Shown: piece after piece, positions 8,921 through 18,100 of the stretch
Position numbering within the stretch: the first letter of the stretch is position 1
Layout of the letters: each line of letters begins with the position of its first letter
Origin: Duganella flavida
GTDB lineage: Bacteria > Pseudomonadota > Gammaproteobacteria > Burkholderiales > Burkholderiaceae_D
Assembly (NCBI RefSeq): GCF_009857445.1
Contig: NZ_WWCN01000025.1
Span: 1-64,000 of the forward strand
DNA length: 64,000 nucleotides
Reading direction: 5' to 3'
The notes under the pieces: model-generated
What the model saw: only the letters and a program-made list of their open reading frames with translations
What the model was told of the DNA's origin: nothing
Databases searched by the model: none
Program-made: the position numbers and the translations under genes

Positions 8921-9892
8921 TTACTTCAGGCCGGCGACGCCACGCGCCGTCGCATCGTCTGCCGGGGTCGACGCTGGGGCCGACGCTGCAGCGGACGCCG
9001 CAGCCGGCGCAGCACTTGCGGCCGGCGCCGAAGCGGCAGCAGGCGCCTTGGCTTTATTCAGGTATTCGATCTTGGCCACCGCGCGCAGACGCTTGACTTC
9101 GGCATCGGCAGTGTCTTTGTTCTTCTTATTCAGCAAGTATTGCTCGATCTGGGGCGCTGCAGCTTCCGGACTCACGGGGGCATCCTTGATCTCGGCGATC
9201 GTGATCAAGACGCTGCGCTCGCCTTCGCGGATGATGAACAGCTGGCCTTTGGCCATCGACAGCAGTTGGCGGGACAACTCCGGCGGCAACTCAGCCGTCG
9301 TGCGTGCCTGCTGACCACGGTTGTATTTGACCTGGTGCGCGTCCAGCCATCCGGCAACCTCATCCAGCGTTTTGGCGTTGTCGATGGTCGCTTTGACTTC
9401 CGGGGTCAGGGAGTTGGTGGCCAGCACCAGCTGGTGCATCAGCAGTTGCTTGCGGTTGGCGAAAAATTGCGGATTCTTCTGGTAGTACTCTTCCACCTCA
9501 GCCTTGCCTGGTTTGGTCGGCGTGCCGATCAGCTTTTGTATATAGGCCTGCGCAATAATCAGGGCCTTGGCGCGCTCGATGGCCTGCATCACTTTGGGGT
9601 CACGGTCCAGCTTTTCCTTGGCGGCTTCGTTGAGCAGCAACTGGCGATCGATCAGGGATTCCAGGATCTGCTTGCTGGCAGCTTCCTGCTGCGCAGCCTG
9701 CACGCCGGCGCGCTGCAATTCCTCGTTCAGCTGCAGGAAGGTAATTTCCTCGCCATTGACGCTGGCCAGCGCCTGACCCGGCTTGGACTCCTTGTTGCCA
9801 CAAGCGGTCAACCCCGCCAACAGGACGACGACGGCGGCGGCCAGCACCGACTTACGGGCCAGCGAACGTGGCGCGTGCATTGCAGTAGTCAT
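8921..9892 (-). CDS. epsD: EpsD family peptidyl-prolyl cis-trans isomerase, lipoprotein
   Basis: 323 residues from ATG 9892. A lipoprotein signal ends in LLAGLTAC, so acylation at that Cys is expected. A SurA/PrsA-like N-terminal helical region (ASVNGEEITFLQLNEELQ onward) is followed by a parvulin-like segment and then a low-complexity Ala/Pro/Ser tail over the last 45 residues. EpsD PPIases accompany exosortase-B eps loci and probably help fold outer-membrane export components such as EpsL. It is the first gene after a 318-nt gap with a plausible promoter, so it may head the epsDEFG-xrtB transcript. Confidence 0.87.
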   Translation of the reverse strand: MTTAMHAPRSLARKSVLAAAVVVLLAGLTACGNKESKPGQALASVNGEEITFLQLNEELQRAGVQAAQQEAASKQILESLIDRQLLLNEAAKEKLDRDPKVMQAIERAKALIIAQAYIQKLIGTPTKPGKAEVEEYYQKNPQFFANRKQLLMHQLVLATNSLTPEVKATIDNAKTLDEVAGWLDAHQVKYNRGQQARTTAELPPELSRQLLSMAKGQLFIIREGERSVLITIAEIKDAPVSPEAAAPQIEQYLLNKKNKDTADAEVKRLRAVAKIEYLNKAKAPAAASAPAASAAPAAASAAASAPASTPADDATARGVAGLK

Positions 9893-10210
9893 GTCGAAAT
9901 GATTCAAAGCATTATCCTCGGTGATCCCGTCCCCTGCCTTGCCGCACTGCACCGGCAAGACCTCCAGACACAGCCCGCGCAGGCCGCATGCGGAATACAA
10001 AAAAAGGCAACAGGTGTTAGCAAAAATCCATAAATAACAACCGTGAAAGTATGCCCGTTGCGCGGCGCGCTTGTCAATAATATAAACCGCTTGACCTGCC
10101 GCGAGGCGCACCGGATACCCTCGGCAGTTTGGTCCACCATGCTACCCTATTGGGCAATATGAATGGCAAACTGACACTTAGCCCACCCTTAAAGCGAACC
10201 GCCTGCAACA
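9893..10210. other. intergenic gap between epsB and epsD
   Basis: 318 nt with no credible gene. It holds a possible minus-strand promoter (10048-10077) that would give a leader of about 150 nt before epsD. I see no terminator hairpin with a T-run after epsB. Confidence 0.6.
10048..10077 (-). promoter_or_regulatory. putative sigma-70 promoter for epsD operon
   Basis: On the minus strand TTGACA (10077-10072) is followed after 18 bp by CATACT (10053-10048), which matches the consensus -10 at 4 of 6 positions. It points at epsD and would split the locus into epsLB and epsDEFG-xrtB transcripts. Confidence 0.4.
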
Positions 10211-11593
10211 CTAGTGGGCATTTTGCCGCTTCAGCACCACCTGCACGGTCTTGATGATGATCCAGATATCGAGCCACAGGGACCACTTGCGCAAGTAATC
10301 CAGGTCATAGTGGATACGCGCCTCCATCTTGTCCAGCGTCTCGGTTTCGCCGCGCATCCCGTTCACCTGCGCCCAGCCGGTGATGCCCGGCTTGACTTTG
10401 TGGCGCAACATATAGCCCTTGATCAACTTGCGATACTGCTCGTTGTGGGCCACCGCATGAGGACGCGGCCCGACGATACTCATACGGCCTTGCAGTACGT
10501 TGACAAATTGGGGTAGCTCATCAAGCGAACTGCGCCGAAGAAACGCGCCCACTCGCGTCACCCGCGGATCATTCTGCCTGGCCTGCACCACGCTCGCGCC
10601 ATCATCCGTGACGGTCATGGAGCGGAATTTATAGACGATGATTTCCTCTCCGTACAGCCCATAGCGCCGCTGACGGAATATCACGGGCCCGGGCGAGGAC
10701 AGCTTCACCGCCAGCGCCACGACCAGCATCAGCGGCAGCAATAGCACCTGAATCAACGACGCCAGCACGATGTCGCTGCCCCGCTTCACCATGCTGTTAA
10801 TCCCGGTAAACGGCGATTCGCAGATGGCAATCACCGGCATGCCGCCGACATTGTCAAAGCGTGCCTGCATCAGGTCAAACACATAGATATCGGGCAGGAA
10901 GTAGACCGAGGCGGTGGTGTCTTGCAGCTCATCGAGCAGCTTGCGGATGCGCGGCTGGGCCGAGATCGGCTGGCTGATGAAAATCATCTTGATGCTGTGT
11001 TCGCGCACATAGGCCGCGATATCGCTCATCTTGCCCAGCACCGGTTCGCGCATGTCGGCAGGGTAGCGGTCCTCTACCCGGTCATCGAAAAAGCCACGCA
11101 CCTCCATGAACAGATGGGGCTTGGTACGGCACACACGGGCAAACTTCATGCCCACCGGATTGACGCCGACGATCAGTACCGAGCGCTGCTCGCTGTCCTT
11201 GCTGGCGCCCAGGGTACTGCGGCGCATGGTAAAGTGGCTCAGCAGCAGGACCACCGGCGTGAGCACAAACCAGGACATCAGCACCCGGCGATCAAAGCGC
11301 CCAGCCAGTCCGCTGGCGGCGCCGATCACCGCCAGCAGCAGCACGGTCAGCACCCAGCCGATCACCGTGTCGCGCACATAGGCGGCGGTACGGCCGCTGC
11401 GCCAGGTGCGGTAGGGATCAACATACTGATAGGTGGTGGACGACAGGAAAAAGGCCAGTATCATCAACACCAGGTCATAGCCGGTGAACGGCAGCCCCAT
11501 CCGCACCGTGCACAAATACAGCGACCCCATGATGATCAACGGATCAATGACGCGCTGAAAAAAGGAGATCAGCGGAATATCGTTCAGGGTCAT
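10211..11593 (-). CDS. epsB: undecaprenyl-phosphate glucose phosphotransferase (initiating sugar transferase)
   Basis: 460 residues. The N-terminal half has about four hydrophobic segments, a CoA-binding-like domain ([14 protein letters not shown]) and a loop, then a fifth membrane segment near residue 270. The C-terminal bacterial sugar transferase domain carries [30 protein letters not shown] and [12 protein letters not shown]. The enzyme moves a sugar-1-phosphate to undecaprenyl phosphate at the inner membrane, the first step of repeat-unit assembly. Its start lies 1 nt after the epsL stop, so the two are probably co-translated. Confidence 0.92.
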   Translation of the reverse strand: MTLNDIPLISFFQRVIDPLIIMGSLYLCTVRMGLPFTGYDLVLMILAFFLSSTTYQYVDPYRTWRSGRTAAYVRDTVIGWVLTVLLLAVIGAASGLAGRFDRRVLMSWFVLTPVVLLLSHFTMRRSTLGASKDSEQRSVLIVGVNPVGMKFARVCRTKPHLFMEVRGFFDDRVEDRYPADMREPVLGKMSDIAAYVREHSIKMIFISQPISAQPRIRKLLDELQDTTASVYFLPDIYVFDLMQARFDNVGGMPVIAICESPFTGINSMVKRGSDIVLASLIQVLLLPLMLVVALAVKLSSPGPVIFRQRRYGLYGEEIIVYKFRSMTVTDDGASVVQARQNDPRVTRVGAFLRRSSLDELPQFVNVLQGRMSIVGPRPHAVAHNEQYRKLIKGYMLRHKVKPGITGWAQVNGMRGETETLDKMEARIHYDLDYLRKWSLWLDIWIIIKTVQVVLKRQNAH

Positions 11594-11594
11594 A

Positions 11595-12863
11595 TCAGTA
11601 CTGCAGGTTTACGGTGACACTGGCGCCGTTGGCGTGATAGCTGCCGCTACCGAGCAGCGCAATGCCGGTGCGCCCCTCGCGGAACAACGAGGCGTTCAGC
11701 GAGATGAGGGGCAGCGGCGTATAGGTTAATCCAGCCGTGTAAGTATTGGTGGTGTCGCGCAAGCCCTCCGCCACACGCGAAGCCAGCAAACCCTCGAAGC
11801 GGCGCTGCAGGTATTTTGCGTCAGCGGTGGCGCGCAGCTTGGCGCTGAGGTCCCACCCTGCTGTCAGGCTGGCGCCGGTATTCTGGGCGTAGCTGAACAC
11901 CGTGCTTTCGACGCCAGAGAACTCGCGCCAGATATTGGCATTCAGGCTGATTTTGCCGTCGATCATCGTGCTGCCGATCAAACGCGCATTGAAGCCACTG
12001 GAATCACGCTCGTTGAGCGAGCTGTAGCTACGGCGCGCATGCCCGCCCAGAAACTGCACCGTGGTGACCTGCGTCGCCCGCCACACCACCTTGAGTTTCA
12101 GGTCGGTCTGGTCGCTGTCGGCGTCCACCTGTTGGCCGTTGACGCTACGCAGCACGTCATAATTGCGCTTCAGCTTGCCAACCTGCAGGCCGATACTGCT
12201 GCCACTGGACACCAGGTAGTCGACCCCAGCCTCGCCATTGTCGTCAGTGTGGTTGTTATAGGCCTGGCTCAGCAGGTCATAGTGGAAGCGGGAGTGGGTC
12301 CAGCCGGCGCGGGCGCGCCAGCTCGGATGGAAATTCCAGTTAACCGTGGCATATTCACGCTGCTCAAGCCGCAAATTACGGTCATTGGTCGAGACGTCGG
12401 TGTACGGCGCCAGCGTTTCGGCATACGTGGCGCCGGCCGTGCCATCCAGGTGGTTGCCGAGGTGCCAATTCAAGTTCGCGCGCCCATCCGTACCGTTGTA
12501 ATCGAGCACCGAAAAATGGCTGAAGTTAACGCGGCTGGCCTGGGCCTGGGCGGTAATCTGCTGGCGGCCATAAGTTTGGTCAAACGCCACGCCAGCCGTC
12601 ACCGAACGCGACGTATCGTCGCGCACGCCGCCGTAGCCGGGGCTGTCGTCGGGCAGGCGGAACAGATTGCTGTCGTGATTGAAGCCAACACTGGCGAAAT
12701 ATTGGATGGCATCATAGCTGCCGGCCTGGGCACTGCCAGCGCTGGCAAGGCTGAGTGCGACCGCCAGCCCCAGTACCTTGGCGACCGGCCCTGCAGGCAG
12801 AATTCGTTGGTATGTTGCGGCGTTGACTGCGCCCAAGACCGGCGTCCCCAAGGAATTCAGCAT
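11595..12863 (-). CDS. epsL: EpsL-like outer-membrane beta-barrel protein, exosortase B-associated
   Basis: 422 residues with an N-terminal signal region ending near SAGSAQA. The mature part alternates hydrophobic and polar residues and ends ASVTVNLQY, with a terminal aromatic typical of outer-membrane barrels. FASVGFNHDSNLFRLPDD is a common N-terminal strand of this family. EpsL homologues occur in XrtB eps loci and are presumed outer-membrane secretion components. It is the most upstream eps gene of this block apart from the CAAX-protease-like gene. Confidence 0.85.
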   Translation of the reverse strand: MLNSLGTPVLGAVNAATYQRILPAGPVAKVLGLAVALSLASAGSAQAGSYDAIQYFASVGFNHDSNLFRLPDDSPGYGGVRDDTSRSVTAGVAFDQTYGRQQITAQAQASRVNFSHFSVLDYNGTDGRANLNWHLGNHLDGTAGATYAETLAPYTDVSTNDRNLRLEQREYATVNWNFHPSWRARAGWTHSRFHYDLLSQAYNNHTDDNGEAGVDYLVSSGSSIGLQVGKLKRNYDVLRSVNGQQVDADSDQTDLKLKVVWRATQVTTVQFLGGHARRSYSSLNERDSSGFNARLIGSTMIDGKISLNANIWREFSGVESTVFSYAQNTGASLTAGWDLSAKLRATADAKYLQRRFEGLLASRVAEGLRDTTNTYTAGLTYTPLPLISLNASLFREGRTGIALLGSGSYHANGASVTVNLQY

Positions 12864-12923
12864 AGTGTTATTCGTCTTTGAAAATTGATAAAACGGCTAG
12901 AAAATATAATATTACCAGTAACC

Positions 12924-13619
12924 CTACCAGTAACTCCAGCTATTGGTGGAAATTATCCATACCCCCAGCACACCATTGGTCACCGCATGCGCGCCGATTG
13001 CCGCCCATAAATTGCCTGAACGCATGTAAATTAGTCCATACACCGCCCCGGCCACGATGCCAGCCAGCCATAAGTTGTGTTCAACACCAAACAATAACAT
13101 AGTGATCACAAAACCACGAACTCCGACGTGCGCCGGCGCCACGGTCTGGAACTGCTCGGCGGTCAGCCAGCGCATTAGGAACGAGCGCCAGAACAGTTCT
13201 TCCATGACCGGCACCACCAGCGCCGCGCCTGCCAGGCGGACGATAGCCAGCGGCCAGGCTATCATGCCATCCTGGCGCGGGTCATAGCCGTCCGACTGTC
13301 CCACCACCATCCAGCCGGCGTCCAGCCGTATCCACAACCACCAGACCAGCACACCCAGCAGCAGTGCCGCCACCAGCGCGCGGGCCGACGGCAGCCCGGC
13401 ACGCAGCTCGTCGTAATCACGCCAGAACAGCACCAGCAAGCCCAGCACCAGCCCGATCTTGAGCGGGTACAACCAGCGCAACTGGGCCGCGTCCCAGCCG
13501 GCCCGCTGCAGCAGGTCGGCCAGCACGATGAAACCGATATAGGTCAGGAAGGGCAGGACGCGCGCCCACGCCGCGCGGCTAAGCACGGGACAGACGGGAG
13601 AACAAGGGGAGGAAGGCAT
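12924..13619 (-). CDS. CAAX prenyl protease-related (CPBP) membrane protein
   Basis: 231-residue polytopic membrane protein. The CPBP/ABI metalloprotease motifs are present: E140-E141-x3-R145 in VMEELFWRSF, F177-x3-H181 in FGVEH and H211-x3-N215 in HAVTN. A CAAX-protease-related family is often encoded in PEP-CTERM/exosortase polysaccharide loci, and its position beside epsL fits. Whether it cleaves a sorting signal or another membrane protein is unknown. Confidence 0.85.
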   Translation of the reverse strand: MPSSPCSPVCPVLSRAAWARVLPFLTYIGFIVLADLLQRAGWDAAQLRWLYPLKIGLVLGLLVLFWRDYDELRAGLPSARALVAALLLGVLVWWLWIRLDAGWMVVGQSDGYDPRQDGMIAWPLAIVRLAGAALVVPVMEELFWRSFLMRWLTAEQFQTVAPAHVGVRGFVITMLLFGVEHNLWLAGIVAGAVYGLIYMRSGNLWAAIGAHAVTNGVLGVWIISTNSWSYW

Positions 13620-13706
13620 GGCGCCCGGTGGCGCCAGTGGGAAACAGGTGGTGGGGCAGCATGCAACTCCTCAAGTAGTGGGGGTGCAGGCCGCCCGGCT
13701 CGGCCA

Positions 13707-15608
13707 TCAGGCCTTGGAACGCGCTTCGATCTGCTCCCATTTTTCCAATGCCGCCAGCAACTCGCTTTCAATCGCCTCGATGCGTGCGGTCATGCGTTTC
13801 GCTTCCGCCGGATTTTGCCTGTAAATATCCGGGGCAGCAAGTTCAATTGCCAGCGCCGACTGTTCGTCTTCCAACTGGGCGATCAGCTTGGGCAACTCCT
13901 CCAGCTCGCGCTGCTCCTTGAAGCTGAGCTTTTTCGACTTGGCGGCAGCGACGACCGGCGCCGGCTCAGTCTTGGCAACCGACGGCTTGGCGGCCTTGGC
14001 CGGCGTAAGCACGGTGTCGCGCACCCGCTCCCAGTCGCTGTAGCCGCCGACGAATTCACGCCACTGCCCCTCGCCCTCGGCCACGATCACTTGCGTGACC
14101 ACGTTGTCGAGGAAGGTGCGGTCGTGGCTGACCAGGAACACGGTGCCGCTGTAGTCTTCCAGCAGCTCTTCCAGCAATTCCAGGGTTTCGATGTCGAGAT
14201 CGTTGGTCGGTTCGTCCAGCACCAGGCAGTTGGCCGGCTTGGCAAACAGGCGCGCCAGCAGCAGGCGGTTGCGCTCACCACCAGACAGCGACTTGACTGG
14301 CGAACGCGCGCGTTCCGGCGAGAACAGGAAATCGTTCAGGTAGCTCATCGAGTGCTTGCGCTGGCCGTTGATCTCGACCCAGTCGCTGCCCGGCGAGATG
14401 GTATCGACCAGGCTGGCTTCTTCGTTAAGCTGGGTGCGCATCTGATCGAAGTAAGCCACTTCCAGCTTGGTGCCGAGCTTGGCCACGCCGCTGTCCGGGG
14501 CCAGTTCGCCCAGGATCATTTTCAACAAGGTAGTCTTGCCAGCGCCGTTGGCGCCGATCAGGCCGACCTTGTCACCACGCAGGATGGTGCCGGTGAAGTT
14601 GCTGACAATGGCACGCGCGCCATAAGTCTTGCTGATGTTCTCCAGTTCGGCCACGATCTTGCCCGAGCGCTCGCCCACCGTCACTTCCAGCTTGACCTGG
14701 CCCTGCTGCTCGCGGCGCGCGGTGCGCTGCAGGCGCAGTGCTTCCAGCCGGCGCACACGGCCTTCGTCGCGCACCCGGCGCGCCTTGACGCCCTTGCGGA
14801 TCCAGATTTCTTCCTGCGCCAGCACCTTGTCGAACTTGGCGTTTTCCACCTCTTCATTTTCCAGCAGTTCCGCCTTGCGGCTCTGGTAGGTGGTGAAATT
14901 GCCTGGGAAGGACAGCAGCCGGCCACGGTCCAGCTCGATGATGCGGGTCGCCACATTATCAAGGAAGGAGCGGTCGTGGGTAATGAACAGCACGCTGCCC
15001 TTGAAGTCGCGCAGCAAGCCTTCCAGCCACTGGATCGAGGTGAAGTCGAGGTGGTTGGTCGGTTCGTCCAGCAGCAGCACGTCCGGCGCCGAGACCAGCG
15101 CACGCGCCAGCGCCACGCGCTTTTGCATGCCGCCCGACAGTGCCTTCATCTGCAAATCGCCCGGCAAGTTCAGCTTGCCGAGCACGGTTTCCACCTTGTT
15201 CGACACATTCCAGCCGTCGGCCGCGTCCAGCTTGACCTGGATATCATGCATGCGCGCCATCAGCGCGTCGTCATCGCCCTGGCCGAACTGGCCGGTCAGT
15301 GTTTCGTATTCTTTGAGCAGGGCCGGCAACTCGCCCAGGCCGGAAGCCACGGCGTCGTGCACGGTCATGTCCGGTTCGAACACCGGTTCCTGCTCGACGT
15401 AGACGATATTGAGATTCTGCTGCATCACCAGCAGGCCGTCGTCCAGCTTGAAGCGGCCGGAAATAATCTTGAGCAGCGACGATTTGCCGGTGCCGTTACG
15501 GCCGATCAAGCCGACGCGCTCGCCGGTCTCAAGGGAAAATTCAGCGTGATCGAGCAGCGCCACGTGGCCAAATGCGAGTTGAGCGGAAGAAAGAGAAATA
15601 ACAGCCAT
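13707..15608 (-). CDS. uup: ABC-F family ATP-binding protein (Uup-like)
   Basis: 633 residues with two ABC cassettes. The first has GRNGTGKSS and LSGGMQKRVALARAL; the second GANGAGKTT and LSGGERNRLLLARLF, each followed by LLDEPTNHLD or VLDEPTNDLD. There is no membrane domain. The last 90 residues form a charged coiled-coil tail typical of Uup, which acts on ribosomes or branched DNA. ATG 15608 begins the conserved MAVISLSSAQ segment. The bases just before it are TCCTCCT, the opposite of a Shine-Dalgarno, so initiation may be leaderless or SD-independent. Confidence 0.9.
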   Translation of the reverse strand: MAVISLSSAQLAFGHVALLDHAEFSLETGERVGLIGRNGTGKSSLLKIISGRFKLDDGLLVMQQNLNIVYVEQEPVFEPDMTVHDAVASGLGELPALLKEYETLTGQFGQGDDDALMARMHDIQVKLDAADGWNVSNKVETVLGKLNLPGDLQMKALSGGMQKRVALARALVSAPDVLLLDEPTNHLDFTSIQWLEGLLRDFKGSVLFITHDRSFLDNVATRIIELDRGRLLSFPGNFTTYQSRKAELLENEEVENAKFDKVLAQEEIWIRKGVKARRVRDEGRVRRLEALRLQRTARREQQGQVKLEVTVGERSGKIVAELENISKTYGARAIVSNFTGTILRGDKVGLIGANGAGKTTLLKMILGELAPDSGVAKLGTKLEVAYFDQMRTQLNEEASLVDTISPGSDWVEINGQRKHSMSYLNDFLFSPERARSPVKSLSGGERNRLLLARLFAKPANCLVLDEPTNDLDIETLELLEELLEDYSGTVFLVSHDRTFLDNVVTQVIVAEGEGQWREFVGGYSDWERVRDTVLTPAKAAKPSVAKTEPAPVVAAAKSKKLSFKEQRELEELPKLIAQLEDEQSALAIELAAPDIYRQNPAEAKRMTARIEAIESELLAALEKWEQIEARSKA

Positions 15609-15763
15609 AGGAGGACAGAGTGAGGCAACGCCAGAAATACAGCGCCGGCGCCGAAATTGAAAGAAGCGCCATTGTACCCACAAGCCGGCCCACAAACCAC
15701 TGCGGGCTGGCAGTTGCGGCGAGGATGCGGTACCATCGCCCATCATCATCTTAACGATTTGCC

Positions 15764-16483
15764 ATGCTTCCGCCCTGCCTCTCCCCCCGGCACCAGACTG
15801 GCGCCGCCTTGCTCCTGCTCCTGCTCGTGCTCGGCATGGGGGCAGCCGGCGTGCTGATGCAGCAGTGGGGTCCGCCCGAGGCGACGGTCCGGGTCTACCG
15901 CACGCATGCCACGCTGGTCGATGCGCGCGATGCCCTGATCGGCTATGCGACCACGCACGGACGGCTGCCGAGGCCAGCCATTTCCGCCAGTGATGGGCGC
16001 GAACGCGACAGTTGCCAATCTGAGCAGGACTGTACCGGCCTCTTACCGTGGGTGACGCTGGGGGTGAATGGTGTCGATAGCTGGGGTCGGCTGCTGCACT
16101 ACAGCGTCAGCCGATCTTATACGGAAGCCCCGCTCTATGCCGGACAGACGCTGCCCACCAAGCGCGTCAGCAGTCGCGCAGACGACGGCCAGCCGTATTA
16201 TCTGGTCGGGGCTGACAGTTGCGCACTGACCAACTGCGCCCCGGCGGTGGTCTTTTCCAGCGGAAAAAACGGCCCGGCCATCTCGGCGCAGGGAGTCGTC
16301 CAACAAGATACCCGCAGCCGCAATCCTGACGAACAGCAAAACAACAGCAGCATCACCGACTTCTTCAGCCGCAGGGAAAGCACCAATCCCGCCGCGCCGG
16401 GAGGCGAATTCGACGACCAGGTGGTATGGGTAACACAAAAAACCCTGCAATTGCGGATGTACACCGCCGGCGTCCTGCTTTAA
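15764..16483 (+). CDS. orphan prepilin-like / pseudopilin-like secreted protein
   Basis: 239 residues. The N-terminus has a basic head (SPRHQTG), then AALLLLLLVLGMGAAGVLM, resembling a type IV prepilin signal cleaved after the Gly, although Glu at +5 is missing. The rest is soluble, with four Cys in the middle, and contains WGRLLHYSVS, a pattern seen in minor pilins and pseudopilins. It is a single plus-strand gene between the ABC-F gene and the tRNA, with no assembly genes nearby, so it would rely on a pilus or type II machine elsewhere. Function is inferred only from the N-terminal architecture. Confidence 0.7.
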   Translation: MLPPCLSPRHQTGAALLLLLLVLGMGAAGVLMQQWGPPEATVRVYRTHATLVDARDALIGYATTHGRLPRPAISASDGRERDSCQSEQDCTGLLPWVTLGVNGVDSWGRLLHYSVSRSYTEAPLYAGQTLPTKRVSSRADDGQPYYLVGADSCALTNCAPAVVFSSGKNGPAISAQGVVQQDTRSRNPDEQQNNSSITDFFSRRESTNPAAPGGEFDDQVVWVTQKTLQLRMYTAGVLL

Positions 16484-16544
16484 ACAAGGTAGGGCGCTCT
16501 CGTCAGGCTACGTAGAAGCGAGCGCAATATTGCCTGTCCTCGAC

Positions 16545-16550
16545 TATAAT
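16545..16550 (+). promoter_or_regulatory. -10 element upstream of tRNA-Arg
   Basis: TATAAT lies 29 nt before the first base of the tRNA, consistent with a short 5' leader. No clear -35 hexamer is seen at 16-18 bp. Confidence 0.4.
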
Positions 16551-16579
16551 AGCGGCCAGTCTGGCCTTGGCCGCTGGCC

Positions 16580-16654
16580 CTCCCCGTAGCACAATGGATA
16601 GTGCACATGCCTCCTAAGCGTGGGATACTGGTTCGATTCCAGTCGGGGGGACCA
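16580..16654 (+). tRNA. tRNA-Arg (anticodon CCT)
   Basis: The cloverleaf can be folded by eye. Acceptor CTCCCCG (16580-16586) pairs with CGGGGGG (16644-16650) with one G-U; the D stem is GCAC/GTGC with loop AATGGATA; the anticodon stem CATGC/GCGTG encloses CTCCTAA with anticodon CCT; the T arm is ACTGG-TTCGATT-CCAGT; the discriminator is A followed by an encoded CCA. An integrase remnant begins 177 nt downstream, so this tRNA 3' end is a likely attachment site. Confidence 0.95.
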
Positions 16655-16830
16655 AGAGTCGGCATCAAACACTCCACAGTCTTCCAAAAAAGTTAGTCCT
16701 CAAGGGCTTAGAACGCCCCCACCTGTCCACCGAAAGTCCTTAGCGGTACCATCAAAGCTTAGAGAAATAACGTCATTTTTGACGGTATTTCTCTAATGAG
16801 CAAAAACGAGATACCGTCACGGAGGCAGCC

Positions 16831-18032
16831 ATGCCGCTCACAGACACGTTCGTTCGCCAAGTCAAACCCAGCAAACCAAGCGGCGACAAACACGCCGACG
16901 GGAGCGGGATGTATTTGCTGCTCAAGCCGACGGGAAAATACTGGCGACTGGACTACCGCTACCTCGGTGTCCGCAAAACCCTCGCGCTAGGCATCTACCC
17001 TGACGTATCGCTCGCCAAGGCACGCAAACGACGCGAGGAGGCCCGTACACTCATCGCTGATGGGATTGCCCCTGGCGCCGACAAACGCGAGAAAAAGCTG
17101 CTTCAGATCGCCGCAGCGACCAACACGTTCGAGGCGGCGGCGAGGCAGTAGCTGAGCAAAACGGCAGCCGATCGGGCCGAAAGCACGCAACAGAAGCTAA
17201 CAACCTGGCTGGAGAAGGATGTCTTCCCACACATCGGCAAGAAACCAGTCTCAACAATTACCCCACGTTCTTCTCGCCATACAAAAAATGGAAGCACGCG
17301 GCGTGTTCGAGTCGGCGCATAAGTTGAAGCGCATCTGCGGCCAAGTACTCCAGTACGCGGTAGCAAGCGGCTTCGCTGACCGCGACGTGACGGCTGATCT
17401 AAAGGGAGTGCTTGCGCGCTATTACGCTGCCATCCCCGAGCCACAACACGTCGCCCAATTGCTGCGTTCGATTGAATCCTACAGTGGGCATCCATATGCC
17501 ATCGCCGTGCTCAAACTGTCGTCAATGTTATTCGTGCGACCTGGCGAACGACGCTCTGCCACGTGGAAGGAAATTAACCTTGAAACTGCGGCATGGCGCA
17601 TCCCGGCGCACAAAATGAAAATGAAGATCGAGCACATCGCACCGCTGGCGAGCCAGGCTGGCTCGATTCTGCGCGACTTGCACCGTTTGACCGGCCACGC
17701 GAAGTACATCTTTCCGAGCATCCGTACCGTCGACAAATGCATGAGCGAAAACACCCTTAGTGCGGCTCTGCGGGGCATGGGGTACAGCAAAGAAGTCATG
17801 ACGGCGCATGGATTTAGAGCCACTGCACGGACAATCATGTATGAAGTTTTGGGCGCGCGCGTCGACTTGATCGAACACCAGCTGGCGCATGCGGGAAAAG
17901 AGACTCAAATGGCCGAGCATACAACCGCACTGCGCACCTGCCCGCCACAGAGAGTTGATGCAGCGCTGGGCCGATTATCTTGCCCAGTTACGCAAAGGCG
18001 CAGAGGTTATTCTTCTGCGCGCGCCATCCTAA
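16831..18032 (+). pseudogene. tRNA-linked tyrosine integrase (P4/prophage type), degraded
   Basis: The N-terminal arm domain is intact in frame 1 (MPLTDTFVRQVKPSKPSGDK, then YRYLGVRKTLALGIYPDVSL) but ends at TAG 17149-17151, where the family usually has Trp. Homology continues in frame 1 to about 17265 (LEKDVFPHIGKKPVSTITPR), shifts to frame 2 (LLAIQKMEARGVFESAHKLKRI through AHGFRATARTIMYEVLG and EHQLAHA), shifts to frame 1 near 17911 (GRAYNRTAHLPA) and to frame 3 near 17949 (RELMQRWADYLAQLRKG), ending at TAA 18030-18032. One stop and three frameshifts rule out a working recombinase. The HxxR region is recognisable as AHGFR. It lies just beyond tRNA-Arg, as expected of an island integrase. 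Confidence 0.9.
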
Positions 18033-18100
18033 ACAGGTCAATAGCCTGTTTGAGCTTGGCGACCGGCAGCAGTCGCCTGCCGCTGCACAGGATACTCGCA

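Noticed and set aside
16831-17151. Short integrase-like gene of 106 residues as a functional protein
   Set aside because: The downstream continuation of the same integrase in shifted frames shows that it is the truncated front of a pseudogene.
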